Positions 36,027 through 45,328 of a DNA stretch of 64,000 bases are shown one piece after another. Within the stretch, counting starts at the first letter, position 1; each line of letters starts with the position of its first letter. The translations under genes were made by a program, and so were the position numbers. A model generated the notes under the pieces. It did not search any database. It was not told where the DNA came from and saw nothing but the letters and a program-made list of their open reading frames with translations. Source of the DNA: JAFGBM01 sp964564915 (GTDB lineage Bacteria; Actinomycetota; Actinomycetes; Actinomycetales; Demequinaceae); contig CAZMCU010000003.1 of NCBI GenBank assembly GCA_964564915.1, positions 7,246-71,245 of the forward strand, in the 5' to 3' direction.

Positions 36027-36839
36027 CTAGCCGACTAGTCGTCCCCTGGCGTCTTCGAGGCGAGCCACAATCGTGCCATCGATAACCTCGTCACCGATCT
36101 GAACCCTCACTCCTCCGATGACTCGACTATCGACAGTAACGTTCACTCGAATGTCCCGCCCGTAGGAACGACGCAACGTCTCGGTAAGACGCTCGCGTTG
36201 GTTCGCACTCAACTCGATGGCCGTGGCGACGTGGGCTACCGTCTTTTCACGACGGGCGGCGGCGACCTTGATGTAGTAGCAGATCATCTTTTCGAATCGA
36301 CGGCCACGCGGAGAACCCGCCGCCCGGGTGAGGAGGGCAAGCGTTTCGGACGAGATGTGCGACCCGAAGAGCGTGGTAGCGAGCGCCACGCGGGCATCCG
36401 GGGGGGCGGTACGTAAGTCCAGCGCGGTGTGCAACTCGCTCTGCGTCGCGACGGTGCGCTCGATGTAGAACAACTCCTCCTCGACGGCTTCCAACTTCCC
36501 CGCGTGCTCCGCGGAGGCGAGCATGGCGTTGACGGCGGCGTCCTCGATCCCGCCGATCATGTCCTCCTGCAACCACCACCGCCGAGCCGCGAAGTCCGTG
36601 ACCGCGGTGACGACGCGTGGGTCCATCCATCCGAACAGGGATTCGATGAGGGCGCGCTTGTCCGTACCGGGACGCGCGGGGTCGGTGAGGGCGCGACGAA
36701 GCGAACCGGACGAGTCGAGGGTGTCGACCACTCGGAAGAGTTGAGCCGCGAGACGCGCACCGTCCTCCCCTGCCGCGTTCGCGACCGGGTCGAAGGCGCG
36801 AAGACTCGCGTCTCTCGATGCCTCACTCGTCCCGCGCAT
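36027..36839 (-). CDS. atpH: ATP synthase subunit delta
   Basis: Delta links the peripheral stalk to the top of F1. The 270-aa protein is longer than the E. coli subunit (177 aa), as is usual in actinobacteria: an N-terminal helical segment of about 90 residues precedes the OSCP-type domain. The conserved end is present (VNVTVDSRVIGGVRVQIGDE, then DGTIVARLEDARGRLVG). It lies 2 nt after atpF. Confidence 0.95.
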   Translation of the reverse strand: MRGTSEASRDASLRAFDPVANAAGEDGARLAAQLFRVVDTLDSSGSLRRALTDPARPGTDKRALIESLFGWMDPRVVTAVTDFAARRWWLQEDMIGGIEDAAVNAMLASAEHAGKLEAVEEELFYIERTVATQSELHTALDLRTAPPDARVALATTLFGSHISSETLALLTRAAGSPRGRRFEKMICYYIKVAAARREKTVAHVATAIELSANQRERLTETLRRSYGRDIRVNVTVDSRVIGGVRVQIGDEVIDGTIVARLEDARGRLVG

Positions 36840-36841
36840 GG

Positions 36842-37402
36842 TTAGCTCTTCTCCGCCTGGGACTCGATATCGGTGAGAAACGCGTCAACGACGCGCTGCT
36901 GCCGAGAGTCACTCTTGAGGGATTCGCCCACGATGCGGGACGCCAGTTCGGTAGCGAGCGTGCCGATCTCACCCCGAAGCGACACGATCGCTTGCTGACG
37001 CTCGGCGGCAATGTGTTGGCCAGCCGTTTCGACGATCCTGTCGGCCTCGCCTTGGGCGTGGTCGCGCGCTTCGTGAAGGATCTGTTGCGCCTGGGCACGC
37101 GCATCCTCCCGGATGCGGGCCGCCTCCGCGCGGGCGTCCGTCAGTTGTTGGGTGTACTCGGCGAGGGCGGCCGCAGCCTCGCTCTGAGCCTCTGCGGCCT
37201 TGGCAATTCCGCCCTCGATGAGGGAGGCCCGCTCGTCCAAGATCTTCTGGAGTTTGGGCATGATCCAGCGCAGGAAAGCCCAGACGATGAAACCGAAAAC
37301 GACGAACGACCAGAGGAGGTCGTAGTTCGCGGGGAGGAGCGGGTTGATACGCTCGTCGCTTTCCCCCTCCGCCGCAAGGGCAAGGAGTCCTGCAAACATC
37401 AC
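36842..37402 (-). CDS. atpF: ATP synthase Fo subunit b
   Basis: Subunit b forms the peripheral stalk. The 186-aa protein has one N-terminal transmembrane helix (about residues 27-46, LLWSFVVFGFIVWAFLRWIM) and a long charged helix rich in Ala, Glu and Arg. The GTG at 37402 overlaps the atpE stop by one base (TAGTG); an ATG directly after it is an equally good start, so the first residue is uncertain by one codon. Confidence 0.96.
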   Translation of the reverse strand: MMFAGLLALAAEGESDERINPLLPANYDLLWSFVVFGFIVWAFLRWIMPKLQKILDERASLIEGGIAKAAEAQSEAAAALAEYTQQLTDARAEAARIREDARAQAQQILHEARDHAQGEADRIVETAGQHIAAERQQAIVSLRGEIGTLATELASRIVGESLKSDSRQQRVVDAFLTDIESQAEKS

Positions 37403-37629
37403 TAGAGCACGAAACCCGCGACGAGCCCGAGGAGCGCGAGCACCTCAACGAAGGCGACGCCAATTAGCATGGTCATGCGAAGCTGAGCCGCGATTTCCGG
37501 CTGGCGCGCCATGCTCTCCACGGTTTTCCCAACAAGAAATCCAAGGCCGAGTCCGGGGCCGAGCGTCGCCAGGCCGTAGCCAATCGTCGCGAGATTCCCC
37601 GAGACCGCCGCGATAGTAGTGGTATCCAC
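37402..37629 (-). CDS. atpE: ATP synthase Fo subunit c
   Basis: Subunit c forms the proton-driven rotor ring. The 75-aa protein has two transmembrane helices, the glycine-rich packing motif GPGLGLG in the first, the polar loop RQP (42-44) and the ion-carrying Glu62 in AFVEVLALL. A GTG start is used: AAGGAAG lies about 6 nt upstream, and the longer open frame has no ribosome site. Confidence 0.96.
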   Translation of the reverse strand: MDTTTIAAVSGNLATIGYGLATLGPGLGLGFLVGKTVESMARQPEIAAQLRMTMLIGVAFVEVLALLGLVAGFVL

Positions 37630-37677
37630 TGATCTTCCTTCCGTTCGTGCCCGTCTCAAAGGCGGGCGAGGGTCACT

Positions 37678-38586
37678 CTAATGCTCTTCATCGATAGCCA
37701 AGGTCAAGTACACAGCTGACAGGATGGTGAAGAGGTACGCCTGAAGTAGCGCGACCGCGATCTCAAAGAGGGTGAAGGCGAACCCCGCGGCCAACGAGAC
37801 GGCGCCGAACCCGCGCATCGCCCCGCTCGCGGTGAAGAAAAAGTACTGGGTCGCGGAGAAGCATAGGACAAGGAGCAGGTGCCCCGCGATCATGTTGGCC
37901 ACCAGCCGCAACGCGAGCGTTGCTGGCCGCAGCACAAAGACCTGCAGGGCCTCGACAGGAGTCAGCAGGAGATAGATCGGCCACGGAATACCCGGAGGGA
38001 ACAGGCTGAGGCGTAGGTATCTCAACAATCCGTGGTGATGAATCCCCGCGCCGAGGTACAAGAGGTATACCCACAAAGCCATGACGATCGGTAGCCCGAT
38101 GAGCGACGTGCCAGAGAGATTCAGGAACGGAATGACCCCGGTGACGTTGAAGACGAAGACGGCGAGGAAGAGCGCGGTGAGAAACGCAACGTAGCGCTTG
38201 CCCCGCTCCTTACCCAGAACCTCGTCGACAATCTGGAGGCGCACAAAGTCCAGCGCGATCTCCACCAGTGCCTGTCCGCGTCGTGGCACGATACGCGCTC
38301 GCGAAGCGACGAGGCCGAAGATCCCGACGAGGACGATCGCGGAAACGATGCGGATCATCGCGATGCGGTTGAATTCGAAGATCGTTCCCTGGAAGAGAAC
38401 CGCATCGGGGAAGAAGTCCGTGAGCGATGGCGGATGGAATCCGTTCGACGCGAAAAGCCATCCGAAGAAACTCTCGCCCGACGCCGGGCTGGGGGTTGGT
38501 GTCGGATCGCCTCCCGCGTTGGTGGTCACCACCCCGGCGATGGTGACCAGGGCGTGCAGCACGGCGACTCCATTTGTTGGCCTCAT
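37678..38586 (-). CDS. atpB: ATP synthase Fo subunit a
   Basis: Subunit a provides the proton half-channels. The 302-aa membrane protein has six hydrophobic segments and the essential arginine, Arg227, in PATLALRLVANMIAGH. A Pro/Thr-rich linker (GGDPTPTPSPASGE) separates a signal-like first segment from the core, which is unusual but still in frame. It follows atpI by 63 nt and precedes atpE. Confidence 0.96.
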   Translation of the reverse strand: MRPTNGVAVLHALVTIAGVVTTNAGGDPTPTPSPASGESFFGWLFASNGFHPPSLTDFFPDAVLFQGTIFEFNRIAMIRIVSAIVLVGIFGLVASRARIVPRRGQALVEIALDFVRLQIVDEVLGKERGKRYVAFLTALFLAVFVFNVTGVIPFLNLSGTSLIGLPIVMALWVYLLYLGAGIHHHGLLRYLRLSLFPPGIPWPIYLLLTPVEALQVFVLRPATLALRLVANMIAGHLLLVLCFSATQYFFFTASGAMRGFGAVSLAAGFAFTLFEIAVALLQAYLFTILSAVYLTLAIDEEH

Positions 38587-38649
38587 GAGGGCGCTGACGC
38601 GGCACCGAGGCAGGGCGACAATCGAACTTAAGACTAACGCATCGGCTCG

Positions 38650-39060
38650 TTACGACGAACCAGGCGCGACGTAGGGAACCCTGGCCCGGGTGGTCAGAAT
38701 CAGCTTGATCGTTAGCCCAGCGAGCACCCCGCAACCAAACGTCACGACCAGCGCAACCCGAGCCGAGCCGTCGAGTTTTTGCCCCTGTGACACGAGAGCG
38801 ATCGCGATCAGGATCACCACAAGAAACTCCGAGACGACGGCGAGCGCTAAGAGCCATGGGGCGCGGTGGTGCGAGGCTAGCATCGCCGCTGGCCCGATGA
38901 GCGAGACCACGAGCGCGGCACCACCTCCGGCGGCCGCCGCAGCCGCCGCCCCACCACTGTCGATCATTCCGGCGATTCCGGCGCCGAGGACCCCGATCGC
39001 CGTGACGATGATCGCCGCGTAAACGATGATCTTCCGATACAACGCCGCTTCCGTCGTCAT
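38650..39060 (-). CDS. atpI: AtpI-like membrane protein upstream of the ATP synthase operon
   Basis: The 136-aa protein has four predicted transmembrane helices, including a very Ala/Gly-rich stretch, and ends with a polar tail. Its position directly before atpB and its size match the AtpI family, thought to help c-ring assembly; sequence conservation is weak, so the name rests largely on context. The ATG overlaps the wecA stop (ATGA). Confidence 0.78.
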   Translation of the reverse strand: MTTEAALYRKIIVYAAIIVTAIGVLGAGIAGMIDSGGAAAAAAAGGGAALVVSLIGPAAMLASHHRAPWLLALAVVSEFLVVILIAIALVSQGQKLDGSARVALVVTFGCGVLAGLTIKLILTTRARVPYVAPGSS

Positions 39061-40253
39061 GACGTGGGGGACTCCCGTCGCTCTCGCCGAGCGGAGGTGC
39101 TGCCCTTCCGCCCGGACGCTGGTTGCTTCCCGGCTCGAACTCCGGCCCATTCGAGAACCTCCGCGAGCCTCCCCCGGTATTTCGGGGAGAACGTCACCAG
39201 TCCTGCCGCAACGATCCCGATCGCCATGAACAGGGCCGCATATCGACCTCGGACGAACACGAGGGACACGGTGCCAAAGCTTAAGACCGCGGTCCACACG
39301 TAGAGGACGGAAACCGCCCAACGATGCGAATGCCCAAACGCGAGGAGGCGATGGTGCAAATGGTGGGAGTCCGCAGACCACGGAGACTTACCCCGGAGTG
39401 TCCGTGTGACAACCGCGAGCGCCATGTCGAGTAAGGGCACGGCAACCACCATGACGGGCAAGAGGATCGGAACGAACGCCGGGAGCCGCTCACGGCTTGA
39501 GACGACCTCCGGGTCGATCTGGCCCGTGACGATGATCGCGGCGCACGCCATCGTGAGGCCCAGCACCATCGAGCCGGAGTCGCCCATGAAGATTCGTGCG
39601 GGGTGCAGGTTGTGGGGGAGGAACCCGAGGCACGCCCCGACGAGGGCCGCGAGGATGAGGGTCGCGAGGCTCGAGTAGTCACCGGGAGACGCGTTCCTCT
39701 GGATGACGTAGGTGTAGAGGAAGAACGCCGACCCCCCGATCGCCATCATGCCGGCGGCAAGCCCATCGAGGCCATCGATGAAGTTGACGGCGTTGATCGC
39801 GACGACGACGACGATCATGGTCACGGCGAGGGAAATGGGGCTCGACGCGATCGTCAGGCCTCCGATGGGCACGGACACGAGTTGGACCCCACCCCACGCG
39901 ACGATCCATGCGGCGAACACCTGGCCCGCGAGTTTGGCCATCCAGTCGAGATCGATGATGTCGTCGATCACCCCGATGACGCACACCAGGAAGGCCCCTC
40001 CGATAACCGCCCACACCGCCCCCGACGTCTGGAAGACCGCACCGAGGAACGGGACCCTGCTCGCGAGCGCGAGGGACACGGCGAGCCCGAGGAAGATGGC
40101 GACGCCCCCGAGCCTCGCGGTGGCGACCTGGTGAACGTCGCGCTCGCGCACAGCCGCGACCGCGCCGATCTTGAACGCGAGGTATCGCATCGCGGGGGTC
40201 GCGACGTATGTGACGAGGGCGGAGACGAAGAGGAGAAGGAGGTAGACCTTCAC
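39057..40253 (-). CDS. wecA: UDP-GlcNAc:polyprenyl-phosphate GlcNAc-1-phosphate transferase
   Basis: WecA starts lipid-linked glycan synthesis by moving GlcNAc-1-phosphate onto a polyprenyl phosphate; in mycobacteria it primes the arabinogalactan linker. The 398-aa membrane protein has about ten hydrophobic segments. Family motifs are GVIDDIIDLDW (the Asp-rich loop), NFIDGLDGLAAG and the cytoplasmic His cluster DSHHLHHRLLAFGHSHR. A Ser/Arg-rich tail closes it. The GTG start overlaps the sua5 stop (GTGA) and its own stop overlaps atpI. The gene order sua5-wecA-atpI is the same in mycobacteria. Confidence 0.93.
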   Translation of the reverse strand: MKVYLLLLFVSALVTYVATPAMRYLAFKIGAVAAVRERDVHQVATARLGGVAIFLGLAVSLALASRVPFLGAVFQTSGAVWAVIGGAFLVCVIGVIDDIIDLDWMAKLAGQVFAAWIVAWGGVQLVSVPIGGLTIASSPISLAVTMIVVVVAINAVNFIDGLDGLAAGMMAIGGSAFFLYTYVIQRNASPGDYSSLATLILAALVGACLGFLPHNLHPARIFMGDSGSMVLGLTMACAAIIVTGQIDPEVVSSRERLPAFVPILLPVMVVAVPLLDMALAVVTRTLRGKSPWSADSHHLHHRLLAFGHSHRWAVSVLYVWTAVLSFGTVSLVFVRGRYAALFMAIGIVAAGLVTFSPKYRGRLAEVLEWAGVRAGKQPASGRKGSTSARRERRESPTS

Positions 40254-40927
40254 GCGGCCGCCGCCTTGTCCAGCACACCGGGACCGACGATCGCTTCGAT
40301 CGCCTCCCGGGTGATCGCCCCCACCCTCACGAGGCGCATCGGCGATTGTGTCGCGTCGAGGACGGTCGAGGCCGTGCCGATGGGTGACGGCCCGGCATCG
40401 AGAATGACCTCGCACACGGCCCCGAGAAACCGCTCCGCCTCCTGCGCGGTAGTCGCGGGCGCCTCTCCCGTGAGGTTGGCACTCGTCACCGCAAGGGGGC
40501 CGGTGCGGGTGAGGAGTGCCCGTGCGGTCGCGTGGTCGGGAACGCGCAGGGCGACCGTCCCGTGCGTCTCCCCGAGGTCCCAGTCGAGACTGGGCATCGC
40601 GGGAACGACGAGGGTCAAGGGTCCGGGCCAGAAGGCGTCCATGAGGGCTACTGCCACAGAGGGGAGTCTCTCCGCGAGTTGGGCCGCGGCTTCTGCGGAT
40701 TCGACGAGCACGGGCGGAGGGGATTGGGGGCCCCTGCCCTTGGCCGTGAGCATCCGGGCAACGGCCTGCGCATCGAACGCGTCGCATCCGATGCCGTAGA
40801 CGGTGTCCGTCGGCAGGACGATCGATTCCCCTCGCCCCACCGCGTCGGCCGCCGCGTCGAGCGACGGATCCCAAACGGAGGCGTCGTGCGCGGGGAGGAT
40901 CACGTGGGCCAGTCTCCCACGGCTCAC
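40250..40927 (-). CDS. L-threonylcarbamoyladenylate synthase (Sua5/TsaC family)
   Basis: This enzyme makes threonylcarbamoyl-AMP for the t6A37 modification of ANN-decoding tRNAs. The 225-aa protein has the family pattern: IVLPTDTVYGIGCDAFD near the N-terminus, FWPGPLTLVVPA, VALRVPDH and VTSANLTGEAPATT. GTG at 40927 is chosen because it forms a GTGA overlap with the prmC stop; a second GTG 8 codons later is possible. It sits between prmC and wecA, the standard actinobacterial order. Confidence 0.93.
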   Translation of the reverse strand: MSRGRLAHVILPAHDASVWDPSLDAAADAVGRGESIVLPTDTVYGIGCDAFDAQAVARMLTAKGRGPQSPPPVLVESAEAAAQLAERLPSVAVALMDAFWPGPLTLVVPAMPSLDWDLGETHGTVALRVPDHATARALLTRTGPLAVTSANLTGEAPATTAQEAERFLGAVCEVILDAGPSPIGTASTVLDATQSPMRLVRVGAITREAIEAIVGPGVLDKAAAA

Positions 40928-41847
40928 ACGCGTATCGCCACGACGAACCGGTCCCTTTCGGTGAGGTCCCGTCGGGTGTCGACGTCTCGCCAAGCGCCTT
41001 GCCCCTCAAGGATGCACCTGACGGCCTCCCCCTGGTCGTCTCCGTGCTCCATGACGAACGTGCCTCCGGGGTGAAGGAGGCGGGCGGCCGCTGCCGCGAT
41101 GCCGCGCGGAACCTCGAGCCCATCCGCCCCGAGCCCGTAGAGCGCGATGTCCGGGTCGTGAATCGCGACCTCGGGATCGCGCGGTACGGCGCCATGGGGG
41201 ACGTACGGGGGGTTCGAGACGACGACATCGACGGTCCCCGTTCGGTCGGCGAGGACGGTCCTCGCGTCGCCCCTGATGGGGGTGAGTCGACGCCGGACGT
41301 CCTCCGGCTGGGCGGCGACGTTGCGCTCCAGGTACGCGAACGCCTCGCGGCTCATTTCGACCAAGGTGACGTGGACACCGAGCGCCTCCATCGCGACCGC
41401 GATCCCGATCGCGCCCGACCCCGCGCACAGGTCTACGACCTTCACCGGCAAGCACGGTCCGCGCTCGCGCAAGTAGTCGTCGGCCGCTTGGATCGTCGCC
41501 CCCGCGACCACCTCCGTCTCGGGCCGAGGAACGAACACCCCTGGTCCAACCTCAAGCTCGATCCCTCGGAACGCCGCCCGGCCAAGGAGGTGTTGGAGCG
41601 GTTCGCGCGCGGCGCGCCGCTTCACCAACAGCGCCCAGCCCGCGGCATCGAATCCCGCGGGAATCGCGTCCCCCCTCGCCACCGCGGTCCGGCATTCTCC
41701 GGGATCCCAGCCGAGGGCGTACGCCAGCAAGGCCAAAGCGTCGTGGGCGGGGCTGGGCACCCCGCTTGCCCCCAATCGCTCGGTGGCGTCGACAAGGAGC
41801 GACGAGAGCGAGGGGCCGGTCGCCCCCGTGTCGGCGGCCACCGTCAT
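40924..41847 (-). CDS. prmC: Peptide chain release factor N5-glutamine methyltransferase
   Basis: PrmC methylates the Gln of the GGQ motif in release factors. The 307-aa protein has an N-terminal helical domain (to about residue 100) and a class I methyltransferase domain with VVDLCAGSGAIGIAVA (SAM-binding glycine loop) and the hallmark VVVSNPPYVPHG. It starts 3 nt after prfA, its substrate, and overlaps sua5. Confidence 0.96.
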   Translation of the reverse strand: MTVAADTGATGPSLSSLLVDATERLGASGVPSPAHDALALLAYALGWDPGECRTAVARGDAIPAGFDAAGWALLVKRRAAREPLQHLLGRAAFRGIELEVGPGVFVPRPETEVVAGATIQAADDYLRERGPCLPVKVVDLCAGSGAIGIAVAMEALGVHVTLVEMSREAFAYLERNVAAQPEDVRRRLTPIRGDARTVLADRTGTVDVVVSNPPYVPHGAVPRDPEVAIHDPDIALYGLGADGLEVPRGIAAAAARLLHPGGTFVMEHGDDQGEAVRCILEGQGAWRDVDTRRDLTERDRFVVAIRV

Positions 41848-41850
41848 TGC

Positions 41851-42936
41851 CTACTCGACGTCGCCCGCGAGGCGCGCGGCTTCGTCGGCGTCGATCGCGG
41901 ACTGGATGACCGGCCCGAGATCGCCAGCAAGAACCTGGTCGAGGTTGTACGCCTTGAACCCCGTCCGGTGGTCGGCGATCCGATTCTCGGGGAAGTTGTA
42001 CGTGCGGATGCGCTCGGAGCGGTCGACCGTCCGAACCTGGGACCGGCGGGCGGCCGCGACCTCCGCATCGGCGGCCTCGCGTTCCACGGCGAGCAACCGC
42101 GCGCGGAGGATGCGCAGCGCGGATTCCTTGTTCTGCAGTTGGCTCTTCTCGTTCTGGCACGTCACCACGGTCCCCGTGGGGATGTGGGTGATGCGCACGG
42201 CGGAGTCCGTCGTGTTGACGGACTGACCACCGGGGCCGGACGAGTGATAGACGTCGATCCGAAGGTCGTTCATGTCGATCGGCACTTCGGTAATCTCTTC
42301 GACCTCGGGGAACACCAGTACCCCAGCGGCCGAGGTGTGGATACGCCCCTGGGACTCCGTCGTTGGGACGCGCTGGACGCGGTGGACACCGCCCTCGTAC
42401 TTGAGGTGAGCCCACACCCCGTTTTCGGGATCGGGGTTTCCCTTGGCCTTAATCGCGACCGACACGTCCTTGTAGCCACCGAGTTCCGTTTCAGTCGCGT
42501 CGAGGATCTGGGTGGACCAGCCCTGCTGCTCCGCGTACTTGAGGTACATCTTGAGGAGGTCGCCCGCGAAGAGCGCGGACTCGTCCCCACCCTCCCCCGC
42601 CTTGACCTCGAGGATGACGTCGCGTGCGTCGTCCGGGTCGCGGGGAATGAGGATGGTACGCAGGTCCGCCGCCTTAGCGTCCGCTGCCTCACGAAGGGCG
42701 GGAATCTCGGCTGCGAACTCGGGGTCCGCCGCCGCCATCTCCTCCGCCGCGCTCAGGTCGTTCATCGCCGCGTCCCACGCGTGGTAGGCCGCCACGACCC
42801 TCCCGAGTTCCGCAAAGCGGCGTCCGAGTTTCTTTGCCCTTCCGGCGTCCGTATGAACGGACGGGTCCTGAAGCTGCAGCTCGATATCGGCGTACTCGTC
42901 CAGAAGTGGGTGGACGGCGGCGAAGGGGTCGGTCAC
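41851..42936 (-). CDS. prfA: Peptide chain release factor 1
   Basis: RF1 reads UAA and UAG stop codons and triggers peptide release. The 361-aa protein has the codon-recognition PxT-type motif (VPTTESQGRIHTSAA region) and the catalytic GGQ in YHSSGPGGQSVNTTDSAVR. Translation starts at GTG, 21 nt after rpmE. The length is normal. Confidence 0.98.
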   Translation of the reverse strand: MTDPFAAVHPLLDEYADIELQLQDPSVHTDAGRAKKLGRRFAELGRVVAAYHAWDAAMNDLSAAEEMAAADPEFAAEIPALREAADAKAADLRTILIPRDPDDARDVILEVKAGEGGDESALFAGDLLKMYLKYAEQQGWSTQILDATETELGGYKDVSVAIKAKGNPDPENGVWAHLKYEGGVHRVQRVPTTESQGRIHTSAAGVLVFPEVEEITEVPIDMNDLRIDVYHSSGPGGQSVNTTDSAVRITHIPTGTVVTCQNEKSQLQNKESALRILRARLLAVEREAADAEVAAARRSQVRTVDRSERIRTYNFPENRIADHRTGFKAYNLDQVLAGDLGPVIQSAIDADEAARLAGDVE

Positions 42937-42957
42937 GATGATCGTCCGGCGGGCGGA

Positions 42958-43203
42958 CTACTGGGCCGCCGCTTTACTAGCAGCGGCCTTGCCCGCCGCC
43001 GTCTTGCCGTACCGCTTCTCGAACTTGGCGACGCGACCCCCGGTGTCGAGGATCTTTTGCTTGCCCGTATAGAACGGGTGGCATTCGTTGCACACGTCGG
43101 CTTGCATGACTCCGGAGGCGACGGTGCTGCGCGTCTTGAACGTATTACCGCACGTGCACGTGACAATCGTGTCGACGTACTCGGGGTGAATGTCCTTCTT
43201 CAT
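42958..43203 (-). CDS. rpmE: 50S ribosomal protein L31
   Basis: This is the zinc-binding (C+) form of L31: CTCGNTF and DVCNECHPFYTGKQK supply the four metal ligands. The 81-aa product has a Lys/Ala-rich tail. A strong ribosome site (GAGGAG) precedes the ATG at 43203, which rules out the longer open frame. It lies between rho and prfA, as in mycobacteria. Confidence 0.97.
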   Translation of the reverse strand: MKKDIHPEYVDTIVTCTCGNTFKTRSTVASGVMQADVCNECHPFYTGKQKILDTGGRVAKFEKRYGKTAAGKAAASKAAAQ

Positions 43204-43289
43204 GATCTCCTCTATCGCTCCGGGTCGGGCGCGTCGCTCGCGTCCGTGAACCGGTGCTCGGCGTCCCATGGTACTACCGGGGGTTGGGC

Positions 43290-45035
43290 CTAGTCGTCGC
43301 TGGTGCCGTTCGGCGTTGTCTTGGCGACCTGAAGGAGGAACTCGACGTTGGTCTTGTTCTCCTTGAGCTTCTGGAGCACGAGCTCGATCGCTTGCTGTTG
43401 GTCGAGGGCGGACAGCACCCGACGAAGCTTCCAGGCGATCTTGAGTTCGTCGGCGGGAAGGAGGATCTCCTCGCGACGCGTACCGGAGGCATCGACGTCG
43501 ACGGCGGGGAAGATGCGCTTGTCCGCGAGCGAACGGCTGAGCTTGAGCTCCATGTTGCCGGTGCCCTTGAACTCCTCGAAAATGACCTCGTCCGCCTTCG
43601 ATCCCGTCTCGACCAGGGCGGTCGCGAGGATCGTCAGGGACCCACCGTGCTCGATGTTCCGCGCCGCGCCAAAGAAGCGCTTGGGCGGGTAGAGCGCGGA
43701 CGAGTCGACACCACCGGACAGGATGCGGCCCGATGCCGGCGCGCTGATGTTGTAGGCGCGCCCAAGGCGGGTGATCGAGTCGAGGAGGATGACGACGTCC
43801 TTGCCCATCTCGACGAGACGCTTGGCGCGCTCGATTGCGAGTTCGGCGATGGCTGTGTGGTCGGTCGCGGGGCGGTCGAACGTCGAAGCGACAACCTCTC
43901 CCTTGACCGTCCGCTGCATGTCGGTGACCTCTTCCGGCCGCTCGTCGACCAGGACGACCATGAGGTGAACCTCGGGGTTGTTCGTCGTGATGGCGTTCGC
44001 GATGGCCTGGAGCACCAGGGTCTTTCCGGCCTTCGGCGGCGAGACGATGAGGCCACGCTGGCCCTTGCCGATCGGGGCGACCAAATCGATGACACGAGTC
44101 GTCATGACGTTGGGCGTCGTCTCGAGGCGCAACCGCTCTTGCGGGTACAGCGGTGTGAGATCGCCGAAGAGGACCCTGTTGTGAGCCTCCTCGAGCGAGA
44201 CGCCGTTGATGGTCTCGACGCGCACGAGGGCGTTGAACTTCTGCCGCTGGCCGCGCTCTCCCGGGCGGGGTGGGCGTACGGCACCGGTAATCGCGTCTCC
44301 CCTGCGGAGCCCGTACTTCCTCACCTGGTTGGTGGAGACGTAGACGTCCGCCTTGCCCGGAAGATAACCGGACGTCCGGATGAACGCGTAGTTCTCGACG
44401 ATGTCGACGAGCCCACCGACGGGGGTCAACTCCTCGCCTTCGCGGACCTCGTCGTCCTCGCGCTCGTCGCCCATGTCCTGGCCGTCCGAACGCATGGGAC
44501 GCTCGCGGTCGCGGCCCCGGCCACGGCCCCGGCGTCTGCGGGAGTTGCGATCGTCGCCTCCCTGGCCACCGCCTTGCTGGCCACCGCCTTGCTGGCCGCC
44601 GCCCTGCTGGTTGCCGCCCTGCTGGTTGCCGCCCTGTTGGTTGCCGCCTTGTTGGTTGCCACCTTGTTGGTTGCCACCGGACTCCCCACTCGCCGCGCTC
44701 GCGACGGCCTGGCGGGCCCTCTGGGCACGGGAGTCGCCGGAGTTGCCCGAACCCCCGGAGCCACTCGAGTCTCCCGACGGGGTGGTGTCACTGGTCGAAG
44801 CGTTACCACTAGTCTGCGCGGAGTCCCCGGAGTTGCCGGAGTCCGCGCTCTGCTCGGCACGAGCGGGAGACACAACCCCGCCGCTTTGGATGGCGTCCAC
44901 GAGATCGCCCTTCTTCATGTTTGAGGTACCCGAGACCCCGAGTTCAGACGCGAGGGCCTGGAGTTGGGGAAGCTTCATGGCACTGAGGGATACCGCGGCG
45001 TTTGCGCCACCGGCCGCCTCGTTCTGTTCCGTCAC
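43290..45035 (-). CDS. rho: Transcription termination factor Rho with low-complexity insertion
   Basis: Rho is the hexameric RNA helicase that ends transcription. The 581-aa protein has a Rho_N/SAP-like helix pair (about 17-52), a Ser/Gly/Asn-rich stretch (53-118), a glycine/glutamine repeat (119-160), a basic RRRRGRGRGRDRER patch, an RNA-binding cold-shock-like domain (about 200-275) and the ATPase core with Walker A SPPKAGKT (332-339). GTG at 45035 is chosen because AAAGGA lies 5-6 nt upstream; the much longer open frame is antisense to the ABC transporter. N-terminal insertions are known in actinobacterial Rho. Confidence 0.96.
   Translation of the reverse strand: MTEQNEAAGGANAAVSLSAMKLPQLQALASELGVSGTSNMKKGDLVDAIQSGGVVSPARAEQSADSGNSGDSAQTSGNASTSDTTPSGDSSGSGGSGNSGDSRAQRARQAVASAASGESGGNQQGGNQQGGNQQGGNQQGGNQQGGGQQGGGQQGGGQGGDDRNSRRRRGRGRGRDRERPMRSDGQDMGDEREDDEVREGEELTPVGGLVDIVENYAFIRTSGYLPGKADVYVSTNQVRKYGLRRGDAITGAVRPPRPGERGQRQKFNALVRVETINGVSLEEAHNRVLFGDLTPLYPQERLRLETTPNVMTTRVIDLVAPIGKGQRGLIVSPPKAGKTLVLQAIANAITTNNPEVHLMVVLVDERPEEVTDMQRTVKGEVVASTFDRPATDHTAIAELAIERAKRLVEMGKDVVILLDSITRLGRAYNISAPASGRILSGGVDSSALYPPKRFFGAARNIEHGGSLTILATALVETGSKADEVIFEEFKGTGNMELKLSRSLADKRIFPAVDVDASGTRREEILLPADELKIAWKLRRVLSALDQQQAIELVLQKLKENKTNVEFLLQVAKTTPNGTSDD
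44556..44678 (-). repeat. 15-bp tandem repeat inside rho (GNQQG units)
   Basis: Eight in-frame 15-bp units encode five GNQQG, two GGQQG and one GGQGG. The units differ by single synonymous or Asn/Gly changes. Such a run can gain or lose units by replication slippage without shifting the frame. Confidence 0.9.
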
Positions 45036-45303
45036 ACTTATCCTTTCGTCGCACGGGCCTCTGGGGTCCTCGGTGCGAGACGTCCACGGGTGCGCGGTAT
45101 GCGTCACAGCAACGTCAGAAAAGACGCGCTCCTCGTGGATTGCTTCCGGATTGTCGATGCGCCCTCGAGGGCGGATCCTCCTGGAATGCGCAACCACCAT
45201 ACCACTACGCGGTGTCAACCCCCAACACGCGTGGGGGGACGCACACCCCTGCGCGCTGGCGGTGCACGAGTGCCGAAACGCGTATAGAACCGGCACTCCA
45301 GCA

Positions 45304-45328
45304 CCGCAGGGGCGCTTCGGCCCCGCGG
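45304..45328 (-). terminator. GC hairpin directly after the ABC exporter operon
   Basis: A stem of about nine base pairs with one bulge lies at 45304-45328, adjacent to the stop of the last exporter gene. The arms are CCGC plus GGGGC with their complements, and the loop is about 6 nt. No T-run follows on the minus strand, so intrinsic termination is only possible, not shown. Confidence 0.4.

Noticed and set aside
40999..43293. A 764-codon open frame on the plus strand across prfA, prmC and rpmE
   Set aside because: It is antisense to well-identified genes and has Arg/Gly-rich composition typical of high-GC shadow frames; no domain is recognised.
44556..44678. CRISPR-like array or VNTR independent of coding
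   Set aside because: The units are contiguous, have no spacers and are in frame inside rho.
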